From contig JAMFSL010000072.1 of assembly GCA_026225275.1 (NCBI GenBank), positions 1 to 63,954 on the forward strand: 63,954 nt of DNA. Reading direction: 5' to 3'. The position numbers and the translations under genes are program-made. The stretch comes from Puia dinghuensis. GTDB taxonomy: Bacteria; Bacteroidota; Bacteroidia; Chitinophagales; Chitinophagaceae. Below, piece after piece: positions 52,912-60,431 of this stretch (the first letter of the stretch is position 1; the number at the start of each line of letters is the position of its first letter). The notes under the pieces were generated by a model that did no database searches, had not been told where the DNA came from, and saw only the letters and a program-made list of their open reading frames with translations.

Positions 52912-53247
52912 TCACCCGGAAATCCTTTTCTTATATTCGTCCCAGCGAAATTCCCGCCCAAGCCTTTTAACAACATCCTTAAAGATGTCATCGAACCCGG
53001 GTTCGGTAGACTTTGCCGATTGATACCACGCGGGTGTGAATTGTGTATACTCATCCCCCGTTACATCACCCTGCGATCGCATTCCTGTATGGATAATAGC
53101 AACCCATACCTTCACCTTTTCCTCCCGCGTTATTGTCGGGTATTCATCCTTCCAGAATTTATCATCCTTTTGTTTGCTTTCCTCATACAACCGTCGCAAT
53201 TTCTGTTGCAATTCTTTTTCTTCTTCAGAAAATTTATACTCACTCAT
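52912..53247 (-). CDS. Small charged protein, candidate immunity or partner protein
   Basis: 111 residues, no signal peptide, rich in Lys, Glu and aromatic residues: EEEKELQQKLRRLYEESKQK as an amphipathic helix, then WKDEYPTITREEKVKVWVAI and WYQSAKSTEPGFDDIFKDVV. I do not recognise a family. It begins 11 bases after the 53259-53510 open frame on the same strand, the spacing expected of a toxin-immunity pair, and is smaller than a stand-alone enzyme. Function is inferred from position only. Confidence 0.5.
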   Translation of the reverse strand: MSEYKFSEEEKELQQKLRRLYEESKQKDDKFWKDEYPTITREEKVKVWVAIIHTGMRSQGDVTGDEYTQFTPAWYQSAKSTEPGFDDIFKDVVKRLGREFRWDEYKKRISG

Positions 53248-53258
53248 ATTAAAGTCAT

Positions 53259-53510
53259 TTATTGTTGTTGAGTTAAAGTAATCAATATAGTCCCATCACT
53301 CTGCATTTCATTCGACAAAACCAAAAATTTCGACCCTGGCAATAACAGGAGCTCATCTTTCGCTGCTCTTCCGAATGTAACACCATCGGAGAGATCCGTG
53401 ATCACCTGAGATGATTTAACCTGAAGGATCATCTTTACGTTCTTGCTACTTTTTGCAGCAAAGGAAGCCGCCTGGGTGGTCCCGCAGGAAAGGAACTCTC
53501 CATTAGTCAC
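53259..53510 (-). pseudogene. Possible ADP-ribosyltransferase-like toxin tail
   Basis: The 83-codon frame starts at a GTG (53510) and is open upstream to a TAG near 53631. Its order resembles the C half of ART toxins: NGEFLSCGTTQAASFAAKSS (F-x-S-T-S-like, then an A-rich helix), VKMILQVKSSQVITDLS, then GRAAKDELLLLPGSKFLVLS, where ARTs have E-x-E followed by L-L-P-x-G-x-x-F. The first glutamate is lysine here, and the serine-threonine-serine is S-C-G. The N half is missing. Either a degraded toxin piece or an unrelated small protein; I am not sure. Confidence 0.35.
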
Positions 53511-53929
53511 TGATGCACTTTCGGGCCAAAGCTGTGATTGATACTGCTGGTAAACGACTGGCTGACCTGGTAGAAATTCAGGCTGTCCAGTCCATTCTGG
53601 AAAAAAGGATCGGCAACGGGCCTGACCCGGCTATGGTCGCGAACCAATTGAAGGGGTTCTGCTGGTAGGTGGAAGGACCGGAAGATTGGTAATATACGGA
53701 TAGGGTCAAGGTTTATGATAGTATATTGGACACTATATAGTTACTGGTATACTTATACCAACGGATACAATGATAAATAATCCTGTTAGCTTCTACAAGC
53801 AGGCCGCCAGGAAAAAACACTTATCTGTACGCGTTATTCCCATTGGTTAAGACTGTCCCTCAACGGTCTTCCAATGAAAAAAAATTTTCTTACTTTACAT
53901 AAAAAATATCCACTACAAGTAAACACTTA
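53511..53929. other. Decayed coding region and promoter area
   Basis: About 420 bases without an intact gene. Between about 53720 and 53507, on the minus strand, two frames read as protein: first VYYQSSGPSTYQQNPFNWFA to A-G-S-G-P, then after a one-base shift VADPFFQNGLDSLNFYQVSQ to K-V-H-Q and TGA at 53509-53507, which overlaps the GTG at 53510. This looks like one gene end with a frameshift. 53720-53929 is AT-rich; TACTTTAC at about 53891 may be a poor -7 box for the sigma gene. Confidence 0.4.
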
Positions 53930-54628
53930 TTGGATTTTATAACCAACATATCGCCCCGGGAAGGTAGTCCGGACACCCCCACAGACCAGGAACTGGTTGG
54001 CGCCTACCGTCAGTCGGCCGACCTGGCCATTTTAGCCAGCCTGTATCAGCGATACATCGACCTGCTTTATGGCGTCTGCCTCAAATACCTGGGCGAAAGA
54101 GAGGCCGCCAGGGATGCCGTCATGGAAATTTTCGAAGAACTGTCGAAAAAGCTGCTCAAACACGAGGTGACCCATTTCAAAGGCTGGTTGTACACCCTGG
54201 CCAGGAACCACTGCCTCATGCAGTTACGCTCATCGGGCCGGGTAAAGATCCATCCTTTCGATCCTGAGGGTATGCAAACGGCGGATGATTGGCATCTAAG
54301 TGATAAAATGGAACAGGAAGCTCAACTGGACCGCCTGTCGTCCTGTATAGAGGGCCTCTCCGCAGAGCAGCGGACGGCCGTCCGCCTTTTTTACCTGGAA
54401 AACAAATGTTATAAAGAAATTGAAACGATCACTGGCATGGAGTGGAATAAAGTGCGCAGCCTTATTCAAAATGGAAGACGAAACCTGAAAATTTGTATGC
54501 AACGGCAGGAAGTCACGCAGGGCGCCGCGCAGGCCTCTGCCCCGACTCCCGCCCTGGGACGGCCCGGGTCGTTATCCGACATTCGCCAATCGGACCCGGA
54601 AGGAGCAGACCCTGCAATAGCCTTATAA
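53930..54628 (+). CDS. ECF-type RNA polymerase sigma factor
   Basis: Sigma-70 region 2 is at about 30-100 (LASLYQRYIDLLYGVCLKYL, EAARDAVMEIFEELSKKL, FKGWLYTLARNHCLMQLRSS). Region 4 is at about 140-190 (IEGLSAEQRTAVRLFYLENK, ITGMEWNKVRSLIQNGRRNL). The long Ala/Pro/Gly C terminus is unusual. Only a TTG start at 53930 is available near the expected place, and no ATG lies close upstream. The next gene begins four bases after the stop and carries an anti-sigma-like N terminus, so it is the likely partner. Confidence 0.88.
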   Translation: MDFITNISPREGSPDTPTDQELVGAYRQSADLAILASLYQRYIDLLYGVCLKYLGEREAARDAVMEIFEELSKKLLKHEVTHFKGWLYTLARNHCLMQLRSSGRVKIHPFDPEGMQTADDWHLSDKMEQEAQLDRLSSCIEGLSAEQRTAVRLFYLENKCYKEIETITGMEWNKVRSLIQNGRRNLKICMQRQEVTQGAAQASAPTPALGRPGSLSDIRQSDPEGADPAIAL

Positions 54629-54632
54629 ATAA

Positions 54633-56078
54633 ATGAGCAATACGAACAAACATAACGCCACGTATTCCGCTGCAGATATTGAAAGATACCTGAGGGGAGA
54701 GCTTTCTTCCCGGGAAATGCACGACCTGGAAAACGCGGCCCTGGAAGATCCCTTCCTGGCAGACGCCCTGGATGGCATATCGATGCATGTGCCATCGGCA
54801 GCCAACCTGGCCGGAACGCCGGCCGATTCCGGTCTTGGCCAGGATCTTGATGAAATCCGGTCGAGGCTGAATGCGCGCATTTCTGCAAATACCGGGTCGG
54901 CCGATGCGGAAGGTCCGGTTCGTCCTGGCGGGACCGGCAAGGCAAAAGTCCGGCGTCTCAGCCGCCGTCTGTCGGTAGCCGCGGCTATTATCTTGCTACT
55001 GGGCATCGGTTGCACTATCTATTATATTTCTTTTACCGGCGCCACCGGCGCCCGTTCACCCGCCGTTGCCTCTTCACCTCCTAGGGCTGGAACCACTGCC
55101 CCCCTAAAGGACGAAACGCCTCCTTCCTCAGCAACACCCGCCGAACAACCATCCCAGGCTACTACGACGGCGCCTGCCCTGGTCACAACAACGACGCCTC
55201 CTCTGTCAGAACAACGCAGACAGGAATTCAAAGCTCGCCGGGCCGACATAACGACATCCGTGACCGATGCCAACCCCAAAGCAAGGCCCGATGCCAGCTC
55301 CAAAGCCATTCCCGATAAGCTATCTACAGCGGACGCTGAGGCGGACACGGTCACAGCTGCCCCCGGTCTATTGACGGGGCGGGTCGGAGGTATTGCCCTC
55401 GGTTCCTCCGCCCGGAATGACATGGCGCGCGAATTTTTCAACCAGTCGCTTAATTCCCTTGTTGTTAAGGGCACGGTCCTCGACAACCATGACAATCCCG
55501 TCCGGGGAGCCTCACTAATGCTCAAAGGCTATACGAATACCGGTACGGTAACGGATCAGCAGGGACAGTTCAGCCTTCATCTTCTTCCGCAGGATTCCAC
55601 CCGATACCTGACGGTCGCCATGGTGGGCTTTGAGCAAAAATCTCTTCCGCTGAATGCGCTGACCGCCGATGACGTAACCGGCCATGTCATCCACCTGCAG
55701 CCCAACGAGGCATCCCTGGATGAAGTGGTGATCACTGGTTTCGGCAGCAAACGAAAAGAGACTCTGGCCGCCGCTCCTTCAGATAGTAAAGAAGAATTGG
55801 ATTCTCTTTGGCAAAAGGCTCAGCCCGTCATCGGCAGGAATGCCTACCTCGATTATCTGAACACTGCCCAAAAGGGACTATCATTGGATTCTTCCGTCAC
55901 AGGAACGGAGACGGTCTCATTCGAAGTCGACAAAAAAGGAACATTGACTTCGTTTAAAATCCAGCAATCCCTTTCCCCTGCCCACGATGAGGCCATCATT
56001 CGTCTCGTCAAAGAAGGACCGGTCTGGCAACTGCTAAAACACAAAAAGGTCCGGGCCGTCGTCAGTCTGCATTTCTGA
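54633..56078 (+). CDS. Anti-sigma-like membrane protein with CarboxypepD_reg and TonB-C domains
   Basis: Cytoplasmic N terminus with the Bacteroidota anti-sigma-type motif DIERYLRGELSSREMHDLEN, then A-L-E-D-P-F-L-A-D-A-L. One membrane helix at about 112-134. A Pro/Thr/Ala-rich linker leads to a CarboxypepD_reg_like sandwich at about 277-345 (VKGTVLDNHDNPVRGASLML, VTDQQGQFSLHL). Next comes DEVVITGFGSKRKE at about 363-376, the start of the plug in SusC-type receptors, and then a TonB_C-like domain at about 395-481 (VSFEVDKKGTLTSFKIQQSL, then HDEAIIRLVKEGPVWQ). It lies four bases after the ECF sigma gene. It probably joins sigma control to the outer membrane. Confidence 0.8.
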   Translation: MSNTNKHNATYSAADIERYLRGELSSREMHDLENAALEDPFLADALDGISMHVPSAANLAGTPADSGLGQDLDEIRSRLNARISANTGSADAEGPVRPGGTGKAKVRRLSRRLSVAAAIILLLGIGCTIYYISFTGATGARSPAVASSPPRAGTTAPLKDETPPSSATPAEQPSQATTTAPALVTTTTPPLSEQRRQEFKARRADITTSVTDANPKARPDASSKAIPDKLSTADAEADTVTAAPGLLTGRVGGIALGSSARNDMAREFFNQSLNSLVVKGTVLDNHDNPVRGASLMLKGYTNTGTVTDQQGQFSLHLLPQDSTRYLTVAMVGFEQKSLPLNALTADDVTGHVIHLQPNEASLDEVVITGFGSKRKETLAAAPSDSKEELDSLWQKAQPVIGRNAYLDYLNTAQKGLSLDSSVTGTETVSFEVDKKGTLTSFKIQQSLSPAHDEAIIRLVKEGPVWQLLKHKKVRAVVSLHF

Positions 56079-56108
56079 CGTACATTCGGCCCTCAAAACC
56101 ACCATTAC

Positions 56109-56945
56109 ATGAAGCATTTACTGTTTTCGCTCGCCATTATGGGAGTCCTGTCTCAGTCATCCATCGCCCAATCCCTTAAAACACCCTCGCCGTCCACCCC
56201 TCAATATGTGAAACAGGATTTCGGCCTCTCTTCCATAGAACTGTCCTACTCCCGGCCCGGCATAAAAGGCCGTAAAATCTTCGGGGACCTCGTGCCCTTC
56301 GGCAAAGTATGGCGGACAGGCGCTAACCAGGCTACTACCCTGACCTTCGGGGATGCCGTTACGATTGGCGGCACGATGATCCCGGCTGGAAAATACGGTC
56401 TGCTGAGCATTCCCGGCGCCAACGAATGGACGCTCATCATCACCCACCAAACGGATGTGACGAGTGCAGCCGCCTACAAGCCGGACCAGGACATCGTCCG
56501 CATAAAAGCGACCCCGCAGCAGCTGCCTTTTTCCGTTGAGACCTTCACTATCATGTTCGGCAATGTCCTCTCTTCCTCCTGCGACCTGCAGCTGCTCTGG
56601 GATAACACCTTTGTCAGCTTCCCGATCACTACAGACATCGACTCAAAGGTCATGACGCAAATCGACAATGCCATGAATAAGGATACGCATCCCTACTTTG
56701 CAGCCGCCCTTTATTACCTGGAAAATGGGAAAGACCTCAACAAAGCGCTGGAATGGTTCAACCAGGCCATCGCCCAGGACCCTACGGCCTTTTTTGCCGT
56801 CTATCAGAAAGCCCGCTGCCTGGCTAAACTGGGTCGGAAACAGGAAGCCATCACAACGGCCAAACTGGGCATCGATCTGGCCCAGAAAGCCGGCAATGCG
56901 GATTATGTAGCACTGAATCAGAAACTGATCTCTTCATTACAATAG
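56109..56945 (+). CDS. Secreted DUF2911 protein with C-terminal TPR-like helices
   Basis: Signal peptide LLFSLAIMGVLSQSSIAQS, then the DUF2911 domain: VKQDFGLSSIELSYSRPGIK, GRKIFGDLVPFGKVWRTGAN with QATTLTF, GDAVTIGGTMIPAGKYGLLS, and a W-T-L-I-I-T strand. It occurs widely in Bacteroidota with unknown function. The C-terminal 95 residues add TPR-like helices (LYYLENGKDLNKALEWFNQA, KARCLAKLGRKQEAITTAKL). It follows the membrane protein by 30 bases and ends in a strong terminator. Confidence 0.87.
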   Translation: MKHLLFSLAIMGVLSQSSIAQSLKTPSPSTPQYVKQDFGLSSIELSYSRPGIKGRKIFGDLVPFGKVWRTGANQATTLTFGDAVTIGGTMIPAGKYGLLSIPGANEWTLIITHQTDVTSAAAYKPDQDIVRIKATPQQLPFSVETFTIMFGNVLSSSCDLQLLWDNTFVSFPITTDIDSKVMTQIDNAMNKDTHPYFAAALYYLENGKDLNKALEWFNQAIAQDPTAFFAVYQKARCLAKLGRKQEAITTAKLGIDLAQKAGNADYVALNQKLISSLQ

Positions 56946-56975
56946 AAGGATACTCCTTAAAAAATATTTCTTATT

Positions 56976-57010
56976 AGCCCCCGGATCCGAGATCCGGGGG
57001 CTACTTTTTT
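56976..57010 (+). terminator. Intrinsic terminator of the sigma-DUF2911 unit
   Basis: AGCCCCCGGATC (56976-56987) pairs with GATCCGGGGGCT (56991-57002) around CGA, then a T-run at 57005-57010. The tail overlaps the stop of the convergent permease gene. Confidence 0.9.
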
Positions 57011-59417
57011 ACTCTGCCCTGAGATTCTTCACCGGATTAGCTGCCGCTGCCCTGAAAGCCTGCCACCCAACCGTTGCCATCGCAATCAATATGGCCAGTA
57101 ATCCCCCCAACCCAAAAATCCATCCGCTGACAGGCAGCCGATAGACGTACTGTTGCAACCATTGATTCACAAAATACCAGGTGACAGGCGCCGCAATCAC
57201 AAAAGCAATCCCGATGAGCACCACAAATTCCCTGGAGAAAAGATAGACGATATTTGCTGCCGTTGCTCCCAGTACTTTGCGAATGCCGACCTCCTTAATA
57301 CGCTGGATGGCCATGAAGGATGCCAGGCCATAAAGCCCCAGACAGCTGAGGAAAATAGCGATAGAGGAAAATATTTTATAGATCTGAGAGAGCCTGGCCT
57401 CATCCGTATAAAAGCTGGCCACCTTTTCGTCGATGAACTCGTATTCGAAAACATAATCCGGATAAGTCTCGTTCCACAGCGCTTCGATCGAATGCAAGGT
57501 AGCGGCAACGTTATTCCCATCCAGTTTGATGGCCGCTTCATCAAAGGAGCGTTTCTCGTTAAACATCAACATCGGGGCAAGCGAATCCTTCAGCGAAAAA
57601 CCATGGAAGTCTTTTACTACGCCGGCAATCGGTCCGACAACGCGGCCGTCCCAGAGGTTGATCTCTTTATTGATGATATCGTGCGGATTCGAAAATCCCA
57701 GCCTCCTGGCCAGCGTCTCATTAATCAGAAATTCCTTGATAGAATCCGTGCTGCTGATATTCCGGCCGGCCACCAGTGACAGGGAATAAGTAGCCAGGTA
57801 ATTGGCATCGACCCTTTTCTGTACCGATGGGAAAGGAGTTCCCTTCGGGGCATGATCGAATTTAAAATCCGTCCACCAACTGCCGGATTCCGCCGGAGTG
57901 GCGTTATTATAGCTGACCTTTTGAACGCCCTTCATCGCCAGGAGCCGGTTGCGCAGATAATCCAGCTTGCTGATACTGACGCTGTCCCCCGGGAAAGGTA
58001 CCCGCACGATCGCCTGCTTGTCGAAACCCATCGGGGCATTGTTGAAATAATTCATTTGACGCAGGACCAGCAGCGTTCCGATGATCAGGGCCTGGGCAAT
58101 CACGAATTGCAACACGACCAGCCCTCTTCTCAGGGTAATGCCACTGCCGCTGCGTGCGGATAATTTGCTTTTCAGCGCAGTGATCGGATTAAAGGACGAC
58201 AACACCAGCGCCGGGTAACAACCTGCCAATAAGGTGACGGTTATGGTCATCGCTGCCAGGAACAGGATCACGACCGGCTGGCTGAAAAGGTCGAAGGAGA
58301 TCGGCACTTTCAGGATGTCGGCAATCGGCACCAGCAGCAAGCTGGTCAGGATAACCGCCAGCACCACGGCAGCGATGACCAGCAGGAGGGCTTCCAGCAT
58401 GAATTGAACGGTCAGCTGATGCCGGCTGCTGCCCAGCACCTTACGCACGCCTACCTCCCGGGCCCGGTTGACAGCCTGCGCAGTAGATATATTAATAAAA
58501 TTGACGCAGGCAATCAGCAGGATGAACCCCGCAATCAGCCATAAGCCGTTGATCAGATCCCATGTAATGGTCTTTCCGCCCAAATCACCCGATTTGGGAT
58601 CGAAGTGTATCGCAGCCAGCGATTGTAGCACCTGGGTATTCTTGTTGTCGGGCGTCCGATATTTTTTGGATAATAGGCTGAGCTGCCGGTTGGCAGTGGC
58701 AACGGACACATTCGGCGGCAGCATGACATAGCAGGAATGCGCTCCATCGATTGACCACCAATCCGTCGTTTTGGCAAAATAGGCAGCATTCCCATATGGA
58801 AAAATGATCTTGAATTGAAAATCCGAATTAGCCGGAGGATCGGCCAGGATGCCCGTCACGACAAACAGATCACGGTCGTCTAATTTAATCGTCCGGCCCA
58901 CGGCCTGTTTCCAGTCGCCAAAATAACGTTCGGCGGTCGATTGGGTCATCACGACCGAACGATGATCGGCCACCAGTTTCGAGGAGTCTCCCGCCAGCCA
59001 CGGGAAATGGAAAATGGTGAAAAAAGAAGGTTGCACCATATATACCCCACCTTTCTCCTTGAATTTTTTCTCCGGTTGCCCTGCCTTGTTCAAGGCCATC
59101 GCCTGGACATCTTCCATCGCAAAAATACCGGTCGTCTTCCAATTTGGCATGTCATTTTCTACTGCAGTGGGTAGAGGGAAAGGTACGGCAGAGGTGTACG
59201 GGTAATCCACCGCATTGGATACCTCTTTTTGTGTTAGCACCCGGTAGATCCGAGGTTCGTTGGGATGGAAAGTGTCAAAACTCTCCTCGTACCGGATGAA
59301 GATAAATATCACCAGGCAAACGGCTATGCCTACACCCAGTCCTGCAACAGTAATAATGGAATATACCTTATTGGCCGACAGGCTCCTGAAGGCGGTCTTG
59401 AAGTAATTTCTAAACAT
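57009..59417 (-). CDS. FtsX/MacB-like ABC permease
   Basis: Two MacB periplasmic core domains and two FtsX blocks, 802 residues with eight membrane helices. Marks: MFRNYFKTAFRSLSANKVYS at the N terminus, helix ITVAGLGVGIAVCLVIFIFI, a mid-protein block with GLWLIAGFILLIACVNFINI and STAQAVNRAREVGVRKVLGS, and a C-terminal block with IQRIKEVGIRKVLGATAANI. Such proteins pair with an ATPase for extrusion of lipoproteins or drugs; no ATPase gene lies next to it. It is probably a stand-alone antimicrobial-peptide or export permease. Confidence 0.9.
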   Translation of the reverse strand: MFRNYFKTAFRSLSANKVYSIITVAGLGVGIAVCLVIFIFIRYEESFDTFHPNEPRIYRVLTQKEVSNAVDYPYTSAVPFPLPTAVENDMPNWKTTGIFAMEDVQAMALNKAGQPEKKFKEKGGVYMVQPSFFTIFHFPWLAGDSSKLVADHRSVVMTQSTAERYFGDWKQAVGRTIKLDDRDLFVVTGILADPPANSDFQFKIIFPYGNAAYFAKTTDWWSIDGAHSCYVMLPPNVSVATANRQLSLLSKKYRTPDNKNTQVLQSLAAIHFDPKSGDLGGKTITWDLINGLWLIAGFILLIACVNFINISTAQAVNRAREVGVRKVLGSSRHQLTVQFMLEALLLVIAAVVLAVILTSLLLVPIADILKVPISFDLFSQPVVILFLAAMTITVTLLAGCYPALVLSSFNPITALKSKLSARSGSGITLRRGLVVLQFVIAQALIIGTLLVLRQMNYFNNAPMGFDKQAIVRVPFPGDSVSISKLDYLRNRLLAMKGVQKVSYNNATPAESGSWWTDFKFDHAPKGTPFPSVQKRVDANYLATYSLSLVAGRNISSTDSIKEFLINETLARRLGFSNPHDIINKEINLWDGRVVGPIAGVVKDFHGFSLKDSLAPMLMFNEKRSFDEAAIKLDGNNVAATLHSIEALWNETYPDYVFEYEFIDEKVASFYTDEARLSQIYKIFSSIAIFLSCLGLYGLASFMAIQRIKEVGIRKVLGATAANIVYLFSREFVVLIGIAFVIAAPVTWYFVNQWLQQYVYRLPVSGWIFGLGGLLAILIAMATVGWQAFRAAAANPVKNLRAE

Positions 59418-59571
59418 TGGCGATGGATTTGCCCAATAGCTATCATGAAAAATGCCGGTTTAGCATGTGACTGAAAACCAACTTTTTATCAATTCACAGC
59501 GACGGCAACCTGTCCGTTTTCGATACGCCGGGTGTGCGAAAACCTGCAAACAGGGACAGCCCGCTTATTTA
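59418..59571. other. Gap with no feature seen
   Basis: About 155 bases between the permease start and the DUF4412 stop. No terminator, hairpin with T-run or promoter box is recognisable on either strand. Confidence 0.3.
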
Positions 59572-60405
59572 TTACCTTGGCTGCACATATCCCGTTTGCT
59601 GGACATAACCCGCAGGTATCTGGAACATTGAGGCCGGAAAATCCTTGCGTCCCGCCGTAATCAGCACCATTTCCGTCGAAATAAACTTTGACTGCATATC
59701 CATTTTTACAAAAGAACCATCACAACCGGCTACCTCGAGCGCCTGCATCATTTTTGGTGTGATATTTTGATTGAACATCAACTTTTTTAGCTCGGTATAA
59801 CCGGGTACGGCAGTACTTGTCCATATATCTTCCGTGATGCCGTTCTTTTGGCCTCCGGCGAAGATCGTCAGTTTGGAATGGGTACAACTATACCCTGCTA
59901 CGGTCTCGGTGCCGACCTTAACGACCTGGTAGGTCATGCCGTTAGCGGAATTCAGGGCGGCGGTATCTATGATGTTAAAGACATAGGTCTTCCTGTCCGG
60001 ATAGAGAAAGACACTGTACCTGGGCATCCCAGCATGCCCGAGTAGCTGCATCCCCATGCCCATATCGTTACGGACGTTGTGGCCATCAGTGATCGCCGTA
60101 GACGCGGTATCGCTGATCGTGGAATCTTTATTATTCCGTCCTTTGAAGGTATAAACAACGCGGTATTGATAGAGCAGCCCGCTGCCGCCGGAACCCGTCA
60201 TAAAGCTTTTGATCGCTGCAGCGGAATCCGCCGGAGAGATCGAAGGCTTCGCGCCAGGATAGGAGGAGCCCGGTTGGCCGGGCGCCTTACTCGCGCCCGG
60301 CTGTTTCATATTATTCAACAGGTTCTTAAGGACCTGTGCATCGGATGATACCGGTATCACTGCCGCAATGGACACGATGGCCAGCCAGACACAAACTCTT
60401 TTCAT
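59572..60405 (-). CDS. Secreted DUF4412 protein, third gene of the cytolysin-like locus
   Basis: Signal peptide VCVWLAIVSIAAVIPVSSDA. A Pro/Gly/Ser linker (PGASKAPGQPGSSYPGAKPS) is followed by a DUF4412-type beta domain: YQYRVVYTFKGRNNKDSTI, YSVFLYPDRKTYVFNIIDTA, VVKVGTETVAGYSCTHSKL, EDIWTSTAVPGYTELKKLMF and the final SMFQIPAGY strand. The family is common in Bacteroidota and of unknown function. It starts 26 bases after the cytolysin-like gene (ATG 60405; an ATG at 60429 is possible and would leave two bases), so it is cotranscribed with it. Confidence 0.75.
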   Translation of the reverse strand: MKRVCVWLAIVSIAAVIPVSSDAQVLKNLLNNMKQPGASKAPGQPGSSYPGAKPSISPADSAAAIKSFMTGSGGSGLLYQYRVVYTFKGRNNKDSTISDTASTAITDGHNVRNDMGMGMQLLGHAGMPRYSVFLYPDRKTYVFNIIDTAALNSANGMTYQVVKVGTETVAGYSCTHSKLTIFAGGQKNGITEDIWTSTAVPGYTELKKLMFNQNITPKMMQALEVAGCDGSFVKMDMQSKFISTEMVLITAGRKDFPASMFQIPAGYVQQTGYVQPR

Positions 60406-60431
60406 ACTCGTGTTATTAAAGCTATTCATTC

